Positions 18,186 through 26,382 of a stretch of DNA of 64,000 nt are shown in pieces. The stretch comes from Scandinavium ludwigii_A. GTDB lineage: Bacteria; Pseudomonadota; Gammaproteobacteria; Enterobacterales; Enterobacteriaceae. Within the stretch, counting starts at the first letter, position 1. Every line of letters begins with the position of its first letter. Where the stretch lies: assembly GCA_050516505.1 (NCBI GenBank), contig CP191518.1:3162001-3226000 (forward strand), in the 5' to 3' direction. The position numbers and the translations under genes were made by a program. The notes beneath the pieces are model-generated. The model searched no databases and had not been told where the DNA came from. It was given only the letters and a program-made list of their open reading frames with translations.

Positions 18186-18572
18186 ATGAAAAACAATACA
18201 CTGGCAACGCTTTTCCTGACAGCAACCCTTTCGATGATGAGCGGCGCGGCGATGGCTGCCGACAGCGCGTCGAACGCTTCTGATAACAACGGCCAGGCAA
18301 ACTCCTCGGCCGATGCAGGCCAGATGGCACCTGATGCCCATCAGAATATCGCGCCCAACGGCGTTGATAACAGTAATGTCAATACGCAGTCCAGCGGCAC
18401 CATGCTACACCCCAACGATTCCAGCACCGATGCGCAGCACATGAGCAAGGATGAGATCCACAAAAACTCGATGTGTAAAGACGGTAAATGCCCGGATATT
18501 AACAAGAAAGTTGAAACCGGTGACGGTATGAACAACGATGTAAATACCAAAACCGATGGTACGACGCAGTAA
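18186..18572 (+). CDS. ybgS: Secreted Asn/Asp-rich protein YbgS
   Basis: This 128-aa protein has a cleavable signal peptide (positively charged start, hydrophobic core, AMA|AD near residue 24). A low-complexity hydrophilic body rich in Asn, Asp, Ser and Gln follows, ending with a KDGKCPDINKKV segment that carries one of the few cysteines. It matches E. coli YbgS (126 aa), which is of unknown function and historically named a homeobox protein without support. ATG 18186 is chosen because it follows AGGAGCATCCCC and starts a signal peptide; longer in-frame readings are not supported. Confidence 0.93.
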   Translation: MKNNTLATLFLTATLSMMSGAAMAADSASNASDNNGQANSSADAGQMAPDAHQNIAPNGVDNSNVNTQSSGTMLHPNDSSTDAQHMSKDEIHKNSMCKDGKCPDINKKVETGDGMNNDVNTKTDGTTQ

Positions 18573-18594
18573 TCCCCGTTCCGCCCTTCCCCTT

Positions 18595-18622
18595 AAAAGG
18601 AGAGCTCTGCTCTCCTTTATTA
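18595..18622 (+). terminator. Intrinsic terminator of ybgS
   Basis: The stem AAAGGAGAGC-TCT-GCTCTCCTTT is followed by ATTATTT, 22 nt after the ybgS stop. The A-tract on the left is also present. Confidence 0.88.
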
Positions 18623-18693
18623 TTTGTATGCGAAAATGCTAAATATCTGTAATCATGTCATGCACTAATACTTAAATTTTGCAGGATTTGTGT

Positions 18694-19638
18694 ATGGCGC
18701 ATTCACATTCCCACGCCCCATCGCCACAGGCCGAAAACGGTAACGCTCGCCGTTTGCTACTGGCGTTCCTCATTACCGCAGGCTTTATGGTCATCGAGGT
18801 GATCGGGGGACTTATCTCCGGTTCGTTGGCGCTGCTTGCCGATGCGGGGCACATGCTGACCGACGCTGCCGCGTTGCTGTTCGCCCTGATGGCAGTGCAC
18901 TTCGCTCGTCGACCACCTAACTCCCGTCACACATTTGGCTGGCTTCGACTGACAACCCTCGCCGCGTTCGTGAATGCGATCGCCCTGGTACTGATAACAG
19001 TCCTGATTGTCTGGGAAGCGATCGTACGTTTTCGCCATCCCCAGCCCATCGCTGGCGCGACCATGATGGTCATCGCCGTGGCAGGTTTGCTGGCCAATAT
19101 TCTGTCATTCTGGATATTGCATCGCGGAAGTGAGGAGAAAAACCTGAACGTGCGCGCCGCAGCCCTGCACGTTCTCGGTGATTTGCTCGGTTCGGTGGGA
19201 GCGATAGTCGCGGCCATCGTTATTCTGACGACAGGCTGGACGCCGATTGACCCGATTTTATCCATTCTGGTGTCATGTCTGGTGCTACGCAGCGCCTGGC
19301 AATTGCTGAAAGAGAGCGTGAACGAACTGCTGGAAGGGGCGCCCAGCTCGCTGGATATCGGCGCACTCAAACGTGGACTGCGCCGCGAAATACCGGAAGT
19401 TCGCGACGTGCATCATGTTCACATCTGGCTGGTGGGGGAAAAACCGGTGATGACCTTACACGTGCATGTGATCCCGCCGCACGATCACGACGGGCTGCTG
19501 GATAAAATTCAGCACTATCTGGAGCATAACTACCAGATAGCGCATGCCACAATCCAGATGGAATACCAGCCCTGTAGCGGCCCTGAATGCCATCTTAACG
19601 AGGCGCAGGCCGAACACGCACATCATCACCATCATTAA
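18694..19638 (+). CDS. zitB: Zinc efflux cation-diffusion-facilitator ZitB
   Basis: This 314-aa inner-membrane antiporter of the CDF family has six predicted helices. The HxxxD-type zinc site is seen as LADAGHMLTDAA in helix 2 and HVLGDLLGSVG in helix 5. His-rich ends (MAHSHSH at the N terminus, HAHHHHH at the C terminus) and a cytosolic ferredoxin-like domain complete it. It exports Zn2+. ATG 18694 follows the family; the ORF is open 5 codons further upstream. Its last bases overlap the stop of pnuC on the opposite strand. Confidence 0.97.
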   Translation: MAHSHSHAPSPQAENGNARRLLLAFLITAGFMVIEVIGGLISGSLALLADAGHMLTDAAALLFALMAVHFARRPPNSRHTFGWLRLTTLAAFVNAIALVLITVLIVWEAIVRFRHPQPIAGATMMVIAVAGLLANILSFWILHRGSEEKNLNVRAAALHVLGDLLGSVGAIVAAIVILTTGWTPIDPILSILVSCLVLRSAWQLLKESVNELLEGAPSSLDIGALKRGLRREIPEVRDVHHVHIWLVGEKPVMTLHVHVIPPHDHDGLLDKIQHYLEHNYQIAHATIQMEYQPCSGPECHLNEAQAEHAHHHHH

Positions 19639-20354
19639 TGGGATAGCGCGCGAGAGCCTCGTTCACGCGCGCTATTAATCCACATGCGGCTCCCGTTCAA
19701 CGCGATAAACGTCAGCAGCAGATATTCGAGCGACATCGCATACACGCCCTGCCGCGCAAAAATCACCACGCTGATAACGTTGATAATCACCCACAGCAGC
19801 CAGTTCTCGACATATTTGCGGGTCATCAGGATCATCGCCACAATCGACAACACCATCATGCAGGAATCCCAGAACGGGAAGGCATCCGGCTGCAGTTCGG
19901 GCATCGCTACGTTTAGCCCCATGGTTTGCATGACTGAGACCGCCACGCGGGTCAAGAATGCAAAAACAGGATTGATAAACACGGTCATCAACCCGATGGC
20001 CACCACACAGACCGCCAGCCATGCAAGGGCTTTGCGTAATGGCAACCAACGGATTTGCAGCTCAGCCTGATTCTGGCTGGTTTGTCGCGACCATGCATAC
20101 CAGCCGTAAATATTCGCCACAAAGAAAAACAGCTGTAGCAATAGGCTGGCATAGAGCTGAATCTGGAAGAAGATTATCGCGAATAACGTGACGTTCAGCA
20201 GGCCAAACGCGTAGTTGCTGATTTTCTCAAGACTGGCAAGCCAGATACAAAGCAGGCCGGCCACGGTTCCCACCGCCTCAATCCACGACAGGTCGTAACC
20301 GCCTGCGCCAATCGGGATGTGGACCAAAATATTTTGTGTGCTGAAGAAATCCAT
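19635..20354 (-). CDS. pnuC: Nicotinamide riboside transporter PnuC
   Basis: This 239-aa inner-membrane protein has seven to eight hydrophobic helices. The substrate motif WxxWxxxxxxN-type residues (NIYGWYAW) mark PnuC-family facilitators. It imports nicotinamide riboside for NAD salvage. It lies 66 nt downstream of nadA on the same strand, the nadA-pnuC operon of enterobacteria, so it should share the NadR control seen in front of nadA. It ends convergently with zitB, sharing 4 nt. Confidence 0.97.
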   Translation of the reverse strand: MDFFSTQNILVHIPIGAGGYDLSWIEAVGTVAGLLCIWLASLEKISNYAFGLLNVTLFAIIFFQIQLYASLLLQLFFFVANIYGWYAWSRQTSQNQAELQIRWLPLRKALAWLAVCVVAIGLMTVFINPVFAFLTRVAVSVMQTMGLNVAMPELQPDAFPFWDSCMMVLSIVAMILMTRKYVENWLLWVIINVISVVIFARQGVYAMSLEYLLLTFIALNGSRMWINSARERGSRALSH

Positions 20355-20420
20355 TTTATCTCCGTCCTGTCAGCCAAAAGAGTTTTACGGGCGTATTGAT
20401 CAACGTATTTATGAACGTCT

Positions 20421-21464
20421 TTATGATCGTAGTGTAGCTGCAAAATCCAGCATCCGATTAAGCGGCAGCAAAGCACGCTCTCGCAGCGCGGCATCAACAT
20501 ATATCTCATGTTCAGCGCCGCCGTGTTCCAGACCGTCTGCGATGGCTTTCAGGCCGTTCATTGCCATCCACGGGCAATGTGCGCAGCTACGACAGGTGGC
20601 GCCCTCTCCCGCCGTTGGCGCTTCCAGGAGTTCTTTCCCCGGTACCGCCTGTTGCATCTTGTAGAAAATTCCACGGTCGGTGGCGACGATCAACTGCGGA
20701 TTAGGCAACGTTTTCGCGGCCGTAATCAGCTGGCTGGTTGAGCCTACCGCGTCGGCCATATCGACAATCGACTGTGGCGATTCCGGATGCACCAGAATCG
20801 CTGCCTCGGGATACAGCGCCTTCATGCGGGCCAGCGCCTGCGTTTTGAACTCGTCATGTACGATACATGCGCCCTGCCAGCAAAGAACATCTGCGCCGGT
20901 CTGTTTTTGGACGTAGCGACCCAGATGCCGATCCGGGGCCCAGATAATTTTCTCTCCGAGGCTATCCAGATGCTCAATCAGTTCAACAGCAATGCTCGAC
21001 GTGACCACCCAGTCAGCACGGGCTTTGACTGCGGCTGAGGTATTGGCGTACACCACTACGGTGCGATCCGGGTGGGCATCACAAAATTTATTGAATTCAT
21101 CAATCGGGCAGCCCAGATCGAGGGAGCATTCCGCATTCAGCGTGGGCATCAGAATGGTTTTTTCCGGACTGAGGATTTTTGCCGTTTCGCCCATGAAACG
21201 CACGCCGGCGACCAGAAGCGTGGAGGCCGAGTGCCGTGCGCCGAAACGCGCCATTTCGAGGGAGTCAGAAATACAGCCGCCCGTTTCCTCTGCCAGTTGC
21301 TGGATTTCAGGATCGGTATAGTAGTGCGCGACCATGACCGCATCTTTTTCTTTAAGAAGACGCTTTATCTTTTCGCGATAAAACTGCTTTTCATCCGCGC
21401 TGAGTGGCACGGGCTTTGGCGGGAAAGGATAAATCGCGGCTTCAGGATCAAACATTACGCTCAT
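20421..21464 (-). CDS. nadA: Quinolinate synthase NadA
   Basis: This 347-aa [4Fe-4S] enzyme condenses iminoaspartate with dihydroxyacetone phosphate to give quinolinate, the NAD precursor. The three pseudo-repeat domains and the C-terminal CRSCAHCPWMAMN motif, which includes a cluster-ligand cysteine and the redox CxxCxxC motif, are present. ATG 21464 begins MSVMFDPEAAIYPF as in E. coli. It is the first gene of nadA-pnuC, and a NadR box lies 75 nt upstream. Confidence 0.98.
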   Translation of the reverse strand: MSVMFDPEAAIYPFPPKPVPLSADEKQFYREKIKRLLKEKDAVMVAHYYTDPEIQQLAEETGGCISDSLEMARFGARHSASTLLVAGVRFMGETAKILSPEKTILMPTLNAECSLDLGCPIDEFNKFCDAHPDRTVVVYANTSAAVKARADWVVTSSIAVELIEHLDSLGEKIIWAPDRHLGRYVQKQTGADVLCWQGACIVHDEFKTQALARMKALYPEAAILVHPESPQSIVDMADAVGSTSQLITAAKTLPNPQLIVATDRGIFYKMQQAVPGKELLEAPTAGEGATCRSCAHCPWMAMNGLKAIADGLEHGGAEHEIYVDAALRERALLPLNRMLDFAATLRS

Positions 21465-21538
21465 CTTGGGCTTCTCGTTTTACTGGCTTAACCAAACCAT
21501 CGTCCATCGGCAGTGTTTTGCGAGTACTGAGGTGATGG

Positions 21539-21556
21539 TGTTTTATATACTAAACA
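21539..21556. promoter_or_regulatory. NadR box upstream of nadA
   Basis: The sequence TGTTTTATATACTAAACA matches the NadR operator TGTTTA-N6-TAAACA with one mismatch. It lies between the tRNA cluster terminator and nadA, where NadR represses when NAD is high. Confidence 0.85.
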
Positions 21557-21611
21557 AGATAGCGAAAATCTGGGGAATTGTCGTGGGGAATTTGTTGAAC
21601 CGCAGAAAAGC

Positions 21612-21637
21612 AAAAAGGCGCCTTTAGGGCGCCTTTC
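21612..21637 (-). terminator. Intrinsic terminator of the tRNA cluster
   Basis: The stem AAAGGCGCC-TTTAG-GGCGCCTTT has an A-tract on the left, giving a U-tract for the minus-strand tRNA transcript. It ends 6 nt before the last tRNA-Lys. Confidence 0.9.
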
Positions 21638-21642
21638 TACAT

Positions 21643-21718
21643 TGGTGGGTCGTGCAGGATTCGAACCTGCGACCAATTGATTAAAAGTCAACTGCTCTAC
21701 CAACTGAGCTAACGACCC
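21643..21718 (-). tRNA. tRNA-Lys (UUU)
   Basis: This 76-nt cloverleaf has the CCA end encoded and anticodon TTT inside TTGACTTTTAATCAA. It is identical in sequence to the three other tRNA-Lys genes in the cluster. The minus-strand transcript ends at the following terminator. Confidence 0.98.
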
Positions 21719-21754
21719 CTTTCGGGATTTTCTTCGAAGACGCCACCGAGAAGA

Positions 21755-21830
21755 TGGTGGGTCGTGCAGGATTCGAACCTGCGACCAATTGATTAAAAGT
21801 CAACTGCTCTACCAACTGAGCTAACGACCC
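21755..21830 (-). tRNA. tRNA-Lys (UUU)
   Basis: A 76-nt cloverleaf with anticodon TTT and encoded CCA. It is separated from its neighbour by a 36-nt spacer that contains a TTCGAAGA motif also seen in the next spacer. Confidence 0.98.
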
Positions 21831-21883
21831 ATAAGGTCTTGCTTCGAAGAGGTACTACTTCACACTCGTCACCATCTCAAAGA

Positions 21884-21959
21884 TGGTGGGTCGTGCAGGA
21901 TTCGAACCTGCGACCAATTGATTAAAAGTCAACTGCTCTACCAACTGAGCTAACGACCC
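21884..21959 (-). tRNA. tRNA-Lys (UUU)
   Basis: A 76-nt cloverleaf with anticodon TTT and encoded CCA. Only 3 nt separate it from the tRNA-Val gene upstream, so the pair must be processed from one precursor. Confidence 0.98.
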
Positions 21960-21962
21960 GAG

Positions 21963-22038
21963 TGGTGGGTGATGACGGGATCGAACCGCCGACCCCCTCC
22001 TTGTAAGGGAGGTGCTCTCCCAGCTGAGCTAATCACCC
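21963..22038 (-). tRNA. tRNA-Val (UAC)
   Basis: A 76-nt cloverleaf with anticodon TAC (CCCTTACAAGG on the minus strand) and encoded CCA. It is the only valine tRNA in this cluster, whereas E. coli has two valine and five lysine tRNAs at the same locus. Confidence 0.98.
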
Positions 22039-22082
22039 GATACTGCGCTGGATACTGCTTACTAACTAAGTTATTTAGTTAG

Positions 22083-22158
22083 TGGTGGGTCGTGCAGGAT
22101 TCGAACCTGCGACCAATTGATTAAAAGTCAACTGCTCTACCAACTGAGCTAACGACCC
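22083..22158 (-). tRNA. tRNA-Lys (UUU), first of the cluster
   Basis: A 76-nt cloverleaf with anticodon TTT and encoded CCA. It is the promoter-proximal gene of the five-tRNA unit; a matching promoter is seen at 22210-22237. Confidence 0.98.
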
Positions 22159-22209
22159 ACTATTTCCGCGGCTTTCAGGATGTTTGATATCCCTTGGCAA
22201 CGGCGGCAT

Positions 22210-22237
22210 ATATTACTGGTTTCAGATTTGAGCGCAA
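22210..22237 (-). promoter_or_regulatory. Probable promoter of the tRNA cluster
   Basis: On the minus strand TTGCGC (22237-22232) and TAATAT (22215-22210) are separated by 16 nt and followed by the GC-rich stretch GCCGCCG. That is the discriminator pattern of stable-RNA promoters under stringent control. Confidence 0.6.
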
Positions 22238-22280
22238 CTAAAATTTCGAACTACTGCGCTTAACTGCTTATGATTCAGGC

Positions 22281-22316
22281 GGCATGACCAGAAATACTTC
22301 AATTTCAGGTCATGCC
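22281..22316. repeat. Strong inverted repeat between cpoB and the tRNA promoter
   Basis: Arms GGCATGACC and GGTCATGCC enclose a second pair GAAAT/ATTTC, giving a long stem with one mismatch and a 6-nt loop. It begins 8 nt past the cpoB stop. No T-tract follows on either strand, so it may act as a 3'-end stabiliser or a weak terminator for tol-pal-cpoB. Confidence 0.6.
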
Positions 22317-22323
22317 GTAAGCA

Positions 22324-23121
22324 TCAGAGTCCACTCAGGCGTTTTTGCGCTTGTTTAGCGCCTTCAGTGCCTGGGTATTTGGTGACCACCTGCTGATAAA
22401 CCGCTTTGGCTTTCGCAGTGTCGCCTTTGTCCTGCATGATGACGCCGACTTTAAACATCGCGTCCGCAGCTTTCGGGGATTTCGGGTAATTTTTCACCAC
22501 TGAGGCAAAATAATACGCCGCATCATCTTTTTTACCCTTGTTGTAATTCAACTGTCCGAGCCAGTAATTGGCGTTCGGCTGATACGTTGAATCAGGGTAT
22601 TTTTTGATGAAGTTCTGGAATGCCGCAATCGCGTCATCCTGACGAGAGCTGTCTTTCACCAGCGCTATCGCCGCGTTGTAATCCGTATTGGCATCACCGC
22701 TTTGCACCGGCACACCGGACGCTGCAGCGCCTGCTGCAGGCGCTGGAGTGGCTGCTGTCGCAGTCCCACTCTGATCGCCCGCTGCTGGCTGCGCTGGAGT
22801 CGCGGTAGCGCCGCTGCTCATCCCATCAAGCTGGGTCTGGATCTGCTTTTGGCGATCGACAACTTGATTGAGCTGGTATTGGCTTTCCTGGATTTGACCA
22901 CGCAGGGAATCAATATCGGCCTGGTTGTCCTGGAGCTGCTGCTGGAGTTGAGTCAAAAGTTGACTATGAGCGTTGGAAATACGCTCGAGTTGAGTGACGC
23001 GGTCTTCGACCGAGCCAGAGCCGACACTACTGATTGGCGCCTGAGCATTAGCGGCCCAAGGGGCCGCTATGCCAACCAGTAACGACAGACTCAACAAATG
23101 ATGTCTGAAGTTACTGCTCAT
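22324..23121 (-). CDS. cpoB: Cell division coordinator CpoB
   Basis: This 265-aa periplasmic protein has a signal peptide cut at ANA|QAP (residue 26). An N-terminal coiled coil of about 75 residues (VEDRVTQLERI…, LQQQLQDNQADI…), which makes a trimer, is followed by an Ala/Pro/Thr linker and three TPR repeats. It links Tol-Pal to PBP1B and coordinates septal peptidoglycan synthesis with outer-membrane constriction. It follows pal by 9 nt as the last gene of the tol-pal unit. It was formerly named ybgF. Confidence 0.97.
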   Translation of the reverse strand: MSSNFRHHLLSLSLLVGIAAPWAANAQAPISSVGSGSVEDRVTQLERISNAHSQLLTQLQQQLQDNQADIDSLRGQIQESQYQLNQVVDRQKQIQTQLDGMSSGATATPAQPAAGDQSGTATAATPAPAAGAAASGVPVQSGDANTDYNAAIALVKDSSRQDDAIAAFQNFIKKYPDSTYQPNANYWLGQLNYNKGKKDDAAYYFASVVKNYPKSPKAADAMFKVGVIMQDKGDTAKAKAVYQQVVTKYPGTEGAKQAQKRLSGL

Positions 23122-23130
23122 GCAATTCTC

Positions 23131-23652
23131 TTAGTAAACCAGTACTGCACGACGGTTTTTGGAGTAAGCCGCTTCGTCGTGACCCAGTACTGCAGGTTTT
23201 TCTTTACCGTAAGAAACGATGGAGATCTGATCAGCTGAAACGCCTTTACCCTGCAGGTACATTTTAACAGCGTTTGCACGACGTTCGCCCAGGGCGATGT
23301 TGTACTCAGGAGTACCACGTTCGTCAGCATGACCTTCTACGGTGACTTTGTAAGATGGGTTGCTACGCAGGAAGTTAGCGTGCGCGTCCAGCATCGCAGC
23401 GAAGTCAGAACGGATATCGTACTTGTCGAGATCGAAGTAAACGATGTTGTTCTGCTGCAGCTGCTGCATCTGCAGACGAGCTTGCTCTTCGGAAGACATG
23501 TTGCCTTGACCGTTAGCGTCCATACCAGTGCCGGCACCCGTCATGCCTTCGCCGCTCTGATCGTTGCTTGCATTCTTGTTGGAAGAACACGCCGCGATAG
23601 CCATAACTGGCAGAGCGATCATCAGTCCTTTCAGCACTTTGTTCAGTTGCAT
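23131..23652 (-). CDS. pal: Peptidoglycan-associated lipoprotein Pal
   Basis: This 173-aa outer-membrane lipoprotein has the lipobox IAAC with Cys22 as the lipidation site. A Gln/Asn/Gly-rich linker leads to an OmpA-type peptidoglycan-binding domain (FDLDKYDIRSDF, VEGHADERGTPEYN, GERRANAVK). It anchors the outer membrane to the wall and binds TolB. ATG 23652 gives the E. coli length and follows an AGGAAT-type site; an upstream in-frame start at 23676 would spoil the signal peptide. Confidence 0.98.
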   Translation of the reverse strand: MQLNKVLKGLMIALPVMAIAACSSNKNASNDQSGEGMTGAGTGMDANGQGNMSSEEQARLQMQQLQQNNIVYFDLDKYDIRSDFAAMLDAHANFLRSNPSYKVTVEGHADERGTPEYNIALGERRANAVKMYLQGKGVSADQISIVSYGKEKPAVLGHDEAAYSKNRRAVLVY

Positions 23653-23686
23653 TTCTATGATTCCTATAATATTCAATTAATTATTA

Positions 23687-24979
23687 TTACAGATACGGCG
23701 ACCAGGCAGGGAATTTAACCTGTCCATCAGTAGCCGGAAGACGCGCCTTGAAACGCCCATCTGTAGAAACCAGATTCAGCACAGATCCCATCCCCTGAGA
23801 AGAGCTGTAGATAACCATTGTGCCGTTCGGTGCCAGACTTGGCGTTTCATCCAGGAACGTTGACGACAGAACCTGTACGCCACCCGCTGCCAGATCTTGT
23901 TTGGCAATGTGCTGCTGGCCATTAGCCGAGCTCACCATCACCATGAATTTACCGTCAGTGCTCACGTCAGCATCCTGGTTCTGAGAACCTTCCCAGGAAA
24001 TACGCTGCGGAGTACCGCCATTAACATTAACTTTATACACCTGCGGACGACCGGCCTGGTCAGAGGTAAAGGCCAGGTTCTGACTGTCCGGGAACCAGGT
24101 TGGTTCGGTATTGTTGCTGCGACCGTTCGTAATCTGGCTGATTTGACCCGAGCCCAGATTCATCACATACAGGTTCAGGCTACCGGTTTTCGACAATGCG
24201 AAGGCCAGTTTAGAACCATCAGGTGAGAACGTTGGCGCACCGTTGTGCTGCGGGAACGAAGCAACCTGACGAATAGCGCCGTTTGCCAGCGTCTGAATAA
24301 CCAGTGCTGAACGACCGCTTTCGAAGGTGACATACGCAAGCTTAGAGCCATCCGGAGACCACGCCGGGGACATCAGCGGCTGCGGAGATCGGTGAACGAC
24401 AAACTGGTTGTAACCGTCGTAGTCAGATACGCGCAGCTCGTACGGGAACTGGCCGCCGTTGGTCTGCACCACGTAAGCGATACGGGTACGGAACGCACCT
24501 TTAATGCCGGTCAGCTTCTCGAACACTTCATCACTGGCAGTATGGCCCGCATAACGCAGCCATTGTTTGTTCACTTTGTACGAGTTCTGAGCCAGAACGG
24601 TACCCGGTGCACCGCCGGTATCCACCAGCTGGTAAGCAACGGTGTAAGAGCCGTCCGGGTTAGGCGTAACCTGTCCGACAACAACGGCATCAATGCCGAG
24701 TGCAGACCATGCCGCCGGTTGAACTTCCTGTGCACTACCCGGCTGCTGTGGCAGTCGAGAGCGATCAAGCGGGTTAAATTTACCGCTGTTGCGAAGGTCT
24801 GCAGCCACAATGCCGCCGATATCTTCAGGTGCAGCGCCAGGGCCTGCCCATTTAAATGGCGCAACGCCGATTGGGCGTGCCGAATCCACCCCTTGGGTGA
24901 TTTCGATACGTACTTCTGCGTGCAGCACAGCTGCCCACAGCATCAGAAAACCAAATGCTACTCGTAATGCCTGCTTCAT
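23687..24979 (-). CDS. tolB: Periplasmic Tol-Pal protein TolB
   Basis: This 430-aa protein has a signal peptide (…AAVLHA|EVRIEITQG), an N-terminal alpha/beta domain to about residue 160 and a six-bladed beta-propeller with repeated SPDGSKLAF/Y blades that binds Pal. The mature N terminus is the TolA-binding switch. Two adjacent ATG codons exist; the second (24979) sits 5 nt after GGAG and matches the E. coli start. It is followed by pal. Confidence 0.97.
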   Translation of the reverse strand: MKQALRVAFGFLMLWAAVLHAEVRIEITQGVDSARPIGVAPFKWAGPGAAPEDIGGIVAADLRNSGKFNPLDRSRLPQQPGSAQEVQPAAWSALGIDAVVVGQVTPNPDGSYTVAYQLVDTGGAPGTVLAQNSYKVNKQWLRYAGHTASDEVFEKLTGIKGAFRTRIAYVVQTNGGQFPYELRVSDYDGYNQFVVHRSPQPLMSPAWSPDGSKLAYVTFESGRSALVIQTLANGAIRQVASFPQHNGAPTFSPDGSKLAFALSKTGSLNLYVMNLGSGQISQITNGRSNNTEPTWFPDSQNLAFTSDQAGRPQVYKVNVNGGTPQRISWEGSQNQDADVSTDGKFMVMVSSANGQQHIAKQDLAAGGVQVLSSTFLDETPSLAPNGTMVIYSSSQGMGSVLNLVSTDGRFKARLPATDGQVKFPAWSPYL

Positions 24980-25110
24980 CATATCTCCCTTATCCAGGCG
25001 GAAAGCCCACGATAATTTAGCAGAATGTTAACAAACTCAAATACACAAAACTACCAAAACCCTGTGACTGACCTGGCTCATTTTTCCCCGCGTAAACGGG
25101 GACATCTGAA

Positions 25111-26346
25111 TTACGGTTTAAAGTCCAGTGGTGCATTTTTGAACACTTCATACACGGCTTCTGACGGCGGTTTCGGGAACTTCGCTTGCCTTGCTGCTGC
25201 CAGTGCGGCAGTACAAAGCGCCGGATCCCCACCTTCAGACGTGATATTCGCTAATGTACCGTCCGTATTGAGCTTAATGCGTAATGTACACACCTTACCG
25301 GTATACGAAGAAGCATCATAAAAGCGGCTTTCAATGGCCGATTTTATCTGCCCGGCATAGTTACTGATATCAGCACCTGATGCGCCATTGTTCTTAGTGT
25401 TACCGCTTCCGGCCGCGGCGGCATTACTTCCTTTCGCCCCACCACCGGTTTTCGGTGCATTCTTACCTGAACTGAGATCACCCAGCAGGTCGTCGACACC
25501 AGAAGCATCTTTTGATTCAGCTGCTTTCTTGGCTGCGGCAGCTTTAGCCGCAGCGGCTTTGGCGGCAGCCTTTTCTGCTGCTTTCTCGGCAGCGGCAGCT
25601 TTGTCTGCGGCCGCTTTATCGGCGGCGGCTTTATCGGCGGCGGCTTTCTCTGCAGCGGCGGCTTTCGCCGCAGCAGCTTTTTCAGCGGCAGCGGCTTTCT
25701 TCGCGGCATCCGCGGTGGCTTTCTTCTCAGCGTCTTGCTGAGCTTTCTTCGCCGCCTCGGCTTCTGCTTTTTTCTGTGCATCAGCAGCGGCTTTAGTCGC
25801 TTCTGCTTCGGCTTTTTTCTGAGCATCAGCGGCGGCTTTCTTCGCGGCTTCTGCTGCAACTTTTGCCTGTGAATCCGCTTTGGCTTTCGCCAATGCAGCG
25901 GCTTTCACTGCGGCTTCTTCCGCCTGTTTCTGCTGCTCTTGCGCTTTCTTCGTAGACTCTTCAGCCTGCTTCTGCGCATCAGCCTGCTTACTGGCTTCTT
26001 CCTGTGCCTTCAGACGTTCTTGTTCGAGCTGTTTCAGGCGTTCCTGCTCGGCGGACTGCTTTTCACGCATTTCTTCCGCCTGCTGCTGTGCCTGTTTTTC
26101 ACGCTGCTCTTCGGCACGACGCGCACTGGCCTGCTGATTCTGTTGACGATTATAGTTCTGAACGACCGCACCTGGATCGACCATTACCGCGTCAATAGAC
26201 GAGCCACCGCCTCCGCCTGCCGAAGCATCTATGTGCTCATCGAACGAACTCCAAATCAGCAGTGCAATCAGAATGATATGCAGAATGACTGAGACGATGA
26301 TCGCGCGTTTAAGCTTTTCGTTTTGTTGCTCGGTTGCCTTTGACAC
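25111..26346 (-). CDS. tolA: Energy-transducing inner-membrane protein TolA
   Basis: This 411-aa protein has one N-terminal membrane helix (residues ~14-34) with the SHLS-like face used to couple to TolQR. A long Ala/Lys/Glu-rich helical domain II (~60-310), made of repeated AEKAAADKAA-type units, spans the periplasm. The C-terminal globular domain III begins around GADISNYAGQIKSAIESRFYD and contacts TolB; its two cysteines (CTLRIKL and ALCTAAL) are conserved. It is ten residues shorter than E. coli TolA, the difference lying in the repeats. Confidence 0.97.
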   Translation of the reverse strand: MSKATEQQNEKLKRAIIVSVILHIILIALLIWSSFDEHIDASAGGGGGSSIDAVMVDPGAVVQNYNRQQNQQASARRAEEQREKQAQQQAEEMREKQSAEQERLKQLEQERLKAQEEASKQADAQKQAEESTKKAQEQQKQAEEAAVKAAALAKAKADSQAKVAAEAAKKAAADAQKKAEAEATKAAADAQKKAEAEAAKKAQQDAEKKATADAAKKAAAAEKAAAAKAAAAEKAAADKAAADKAAADKAAAAEKAAEKAAAKAAAAKAAAAKKAAESKDASGVDDLLGDLSSGKNAPKTGGGAKGSNAAAAGSGNTKNNGASGADISNYAGQIKSAIESRFYDASSYTGKVCTLRIKLNTDGTLANITSEGGDPALCTAALAAARQAKFPKPPSEAVYEVFKNAPLDFKP

Positions 26347-26382
26347 TCTCGGTTCCCAAAAACTGTTAGCCTGTCAGGCGGG

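Noticed and set aside
21643..22158. Regularly spaced identical 76-nt repeats that could suggest a CRISPR-like array
   Set aside because: The repeats are tRNA-Lys genes with cloverleaf and CCA end, and spacers vary from 3 to over 50 nt with no cas genes nearby.
25388..25741. Ala-rich 117-codon plus-strand frame
   Set aside because: It is the complement of the TolA Ala/Lys repeats; the composition is explained by the repeat DNA.
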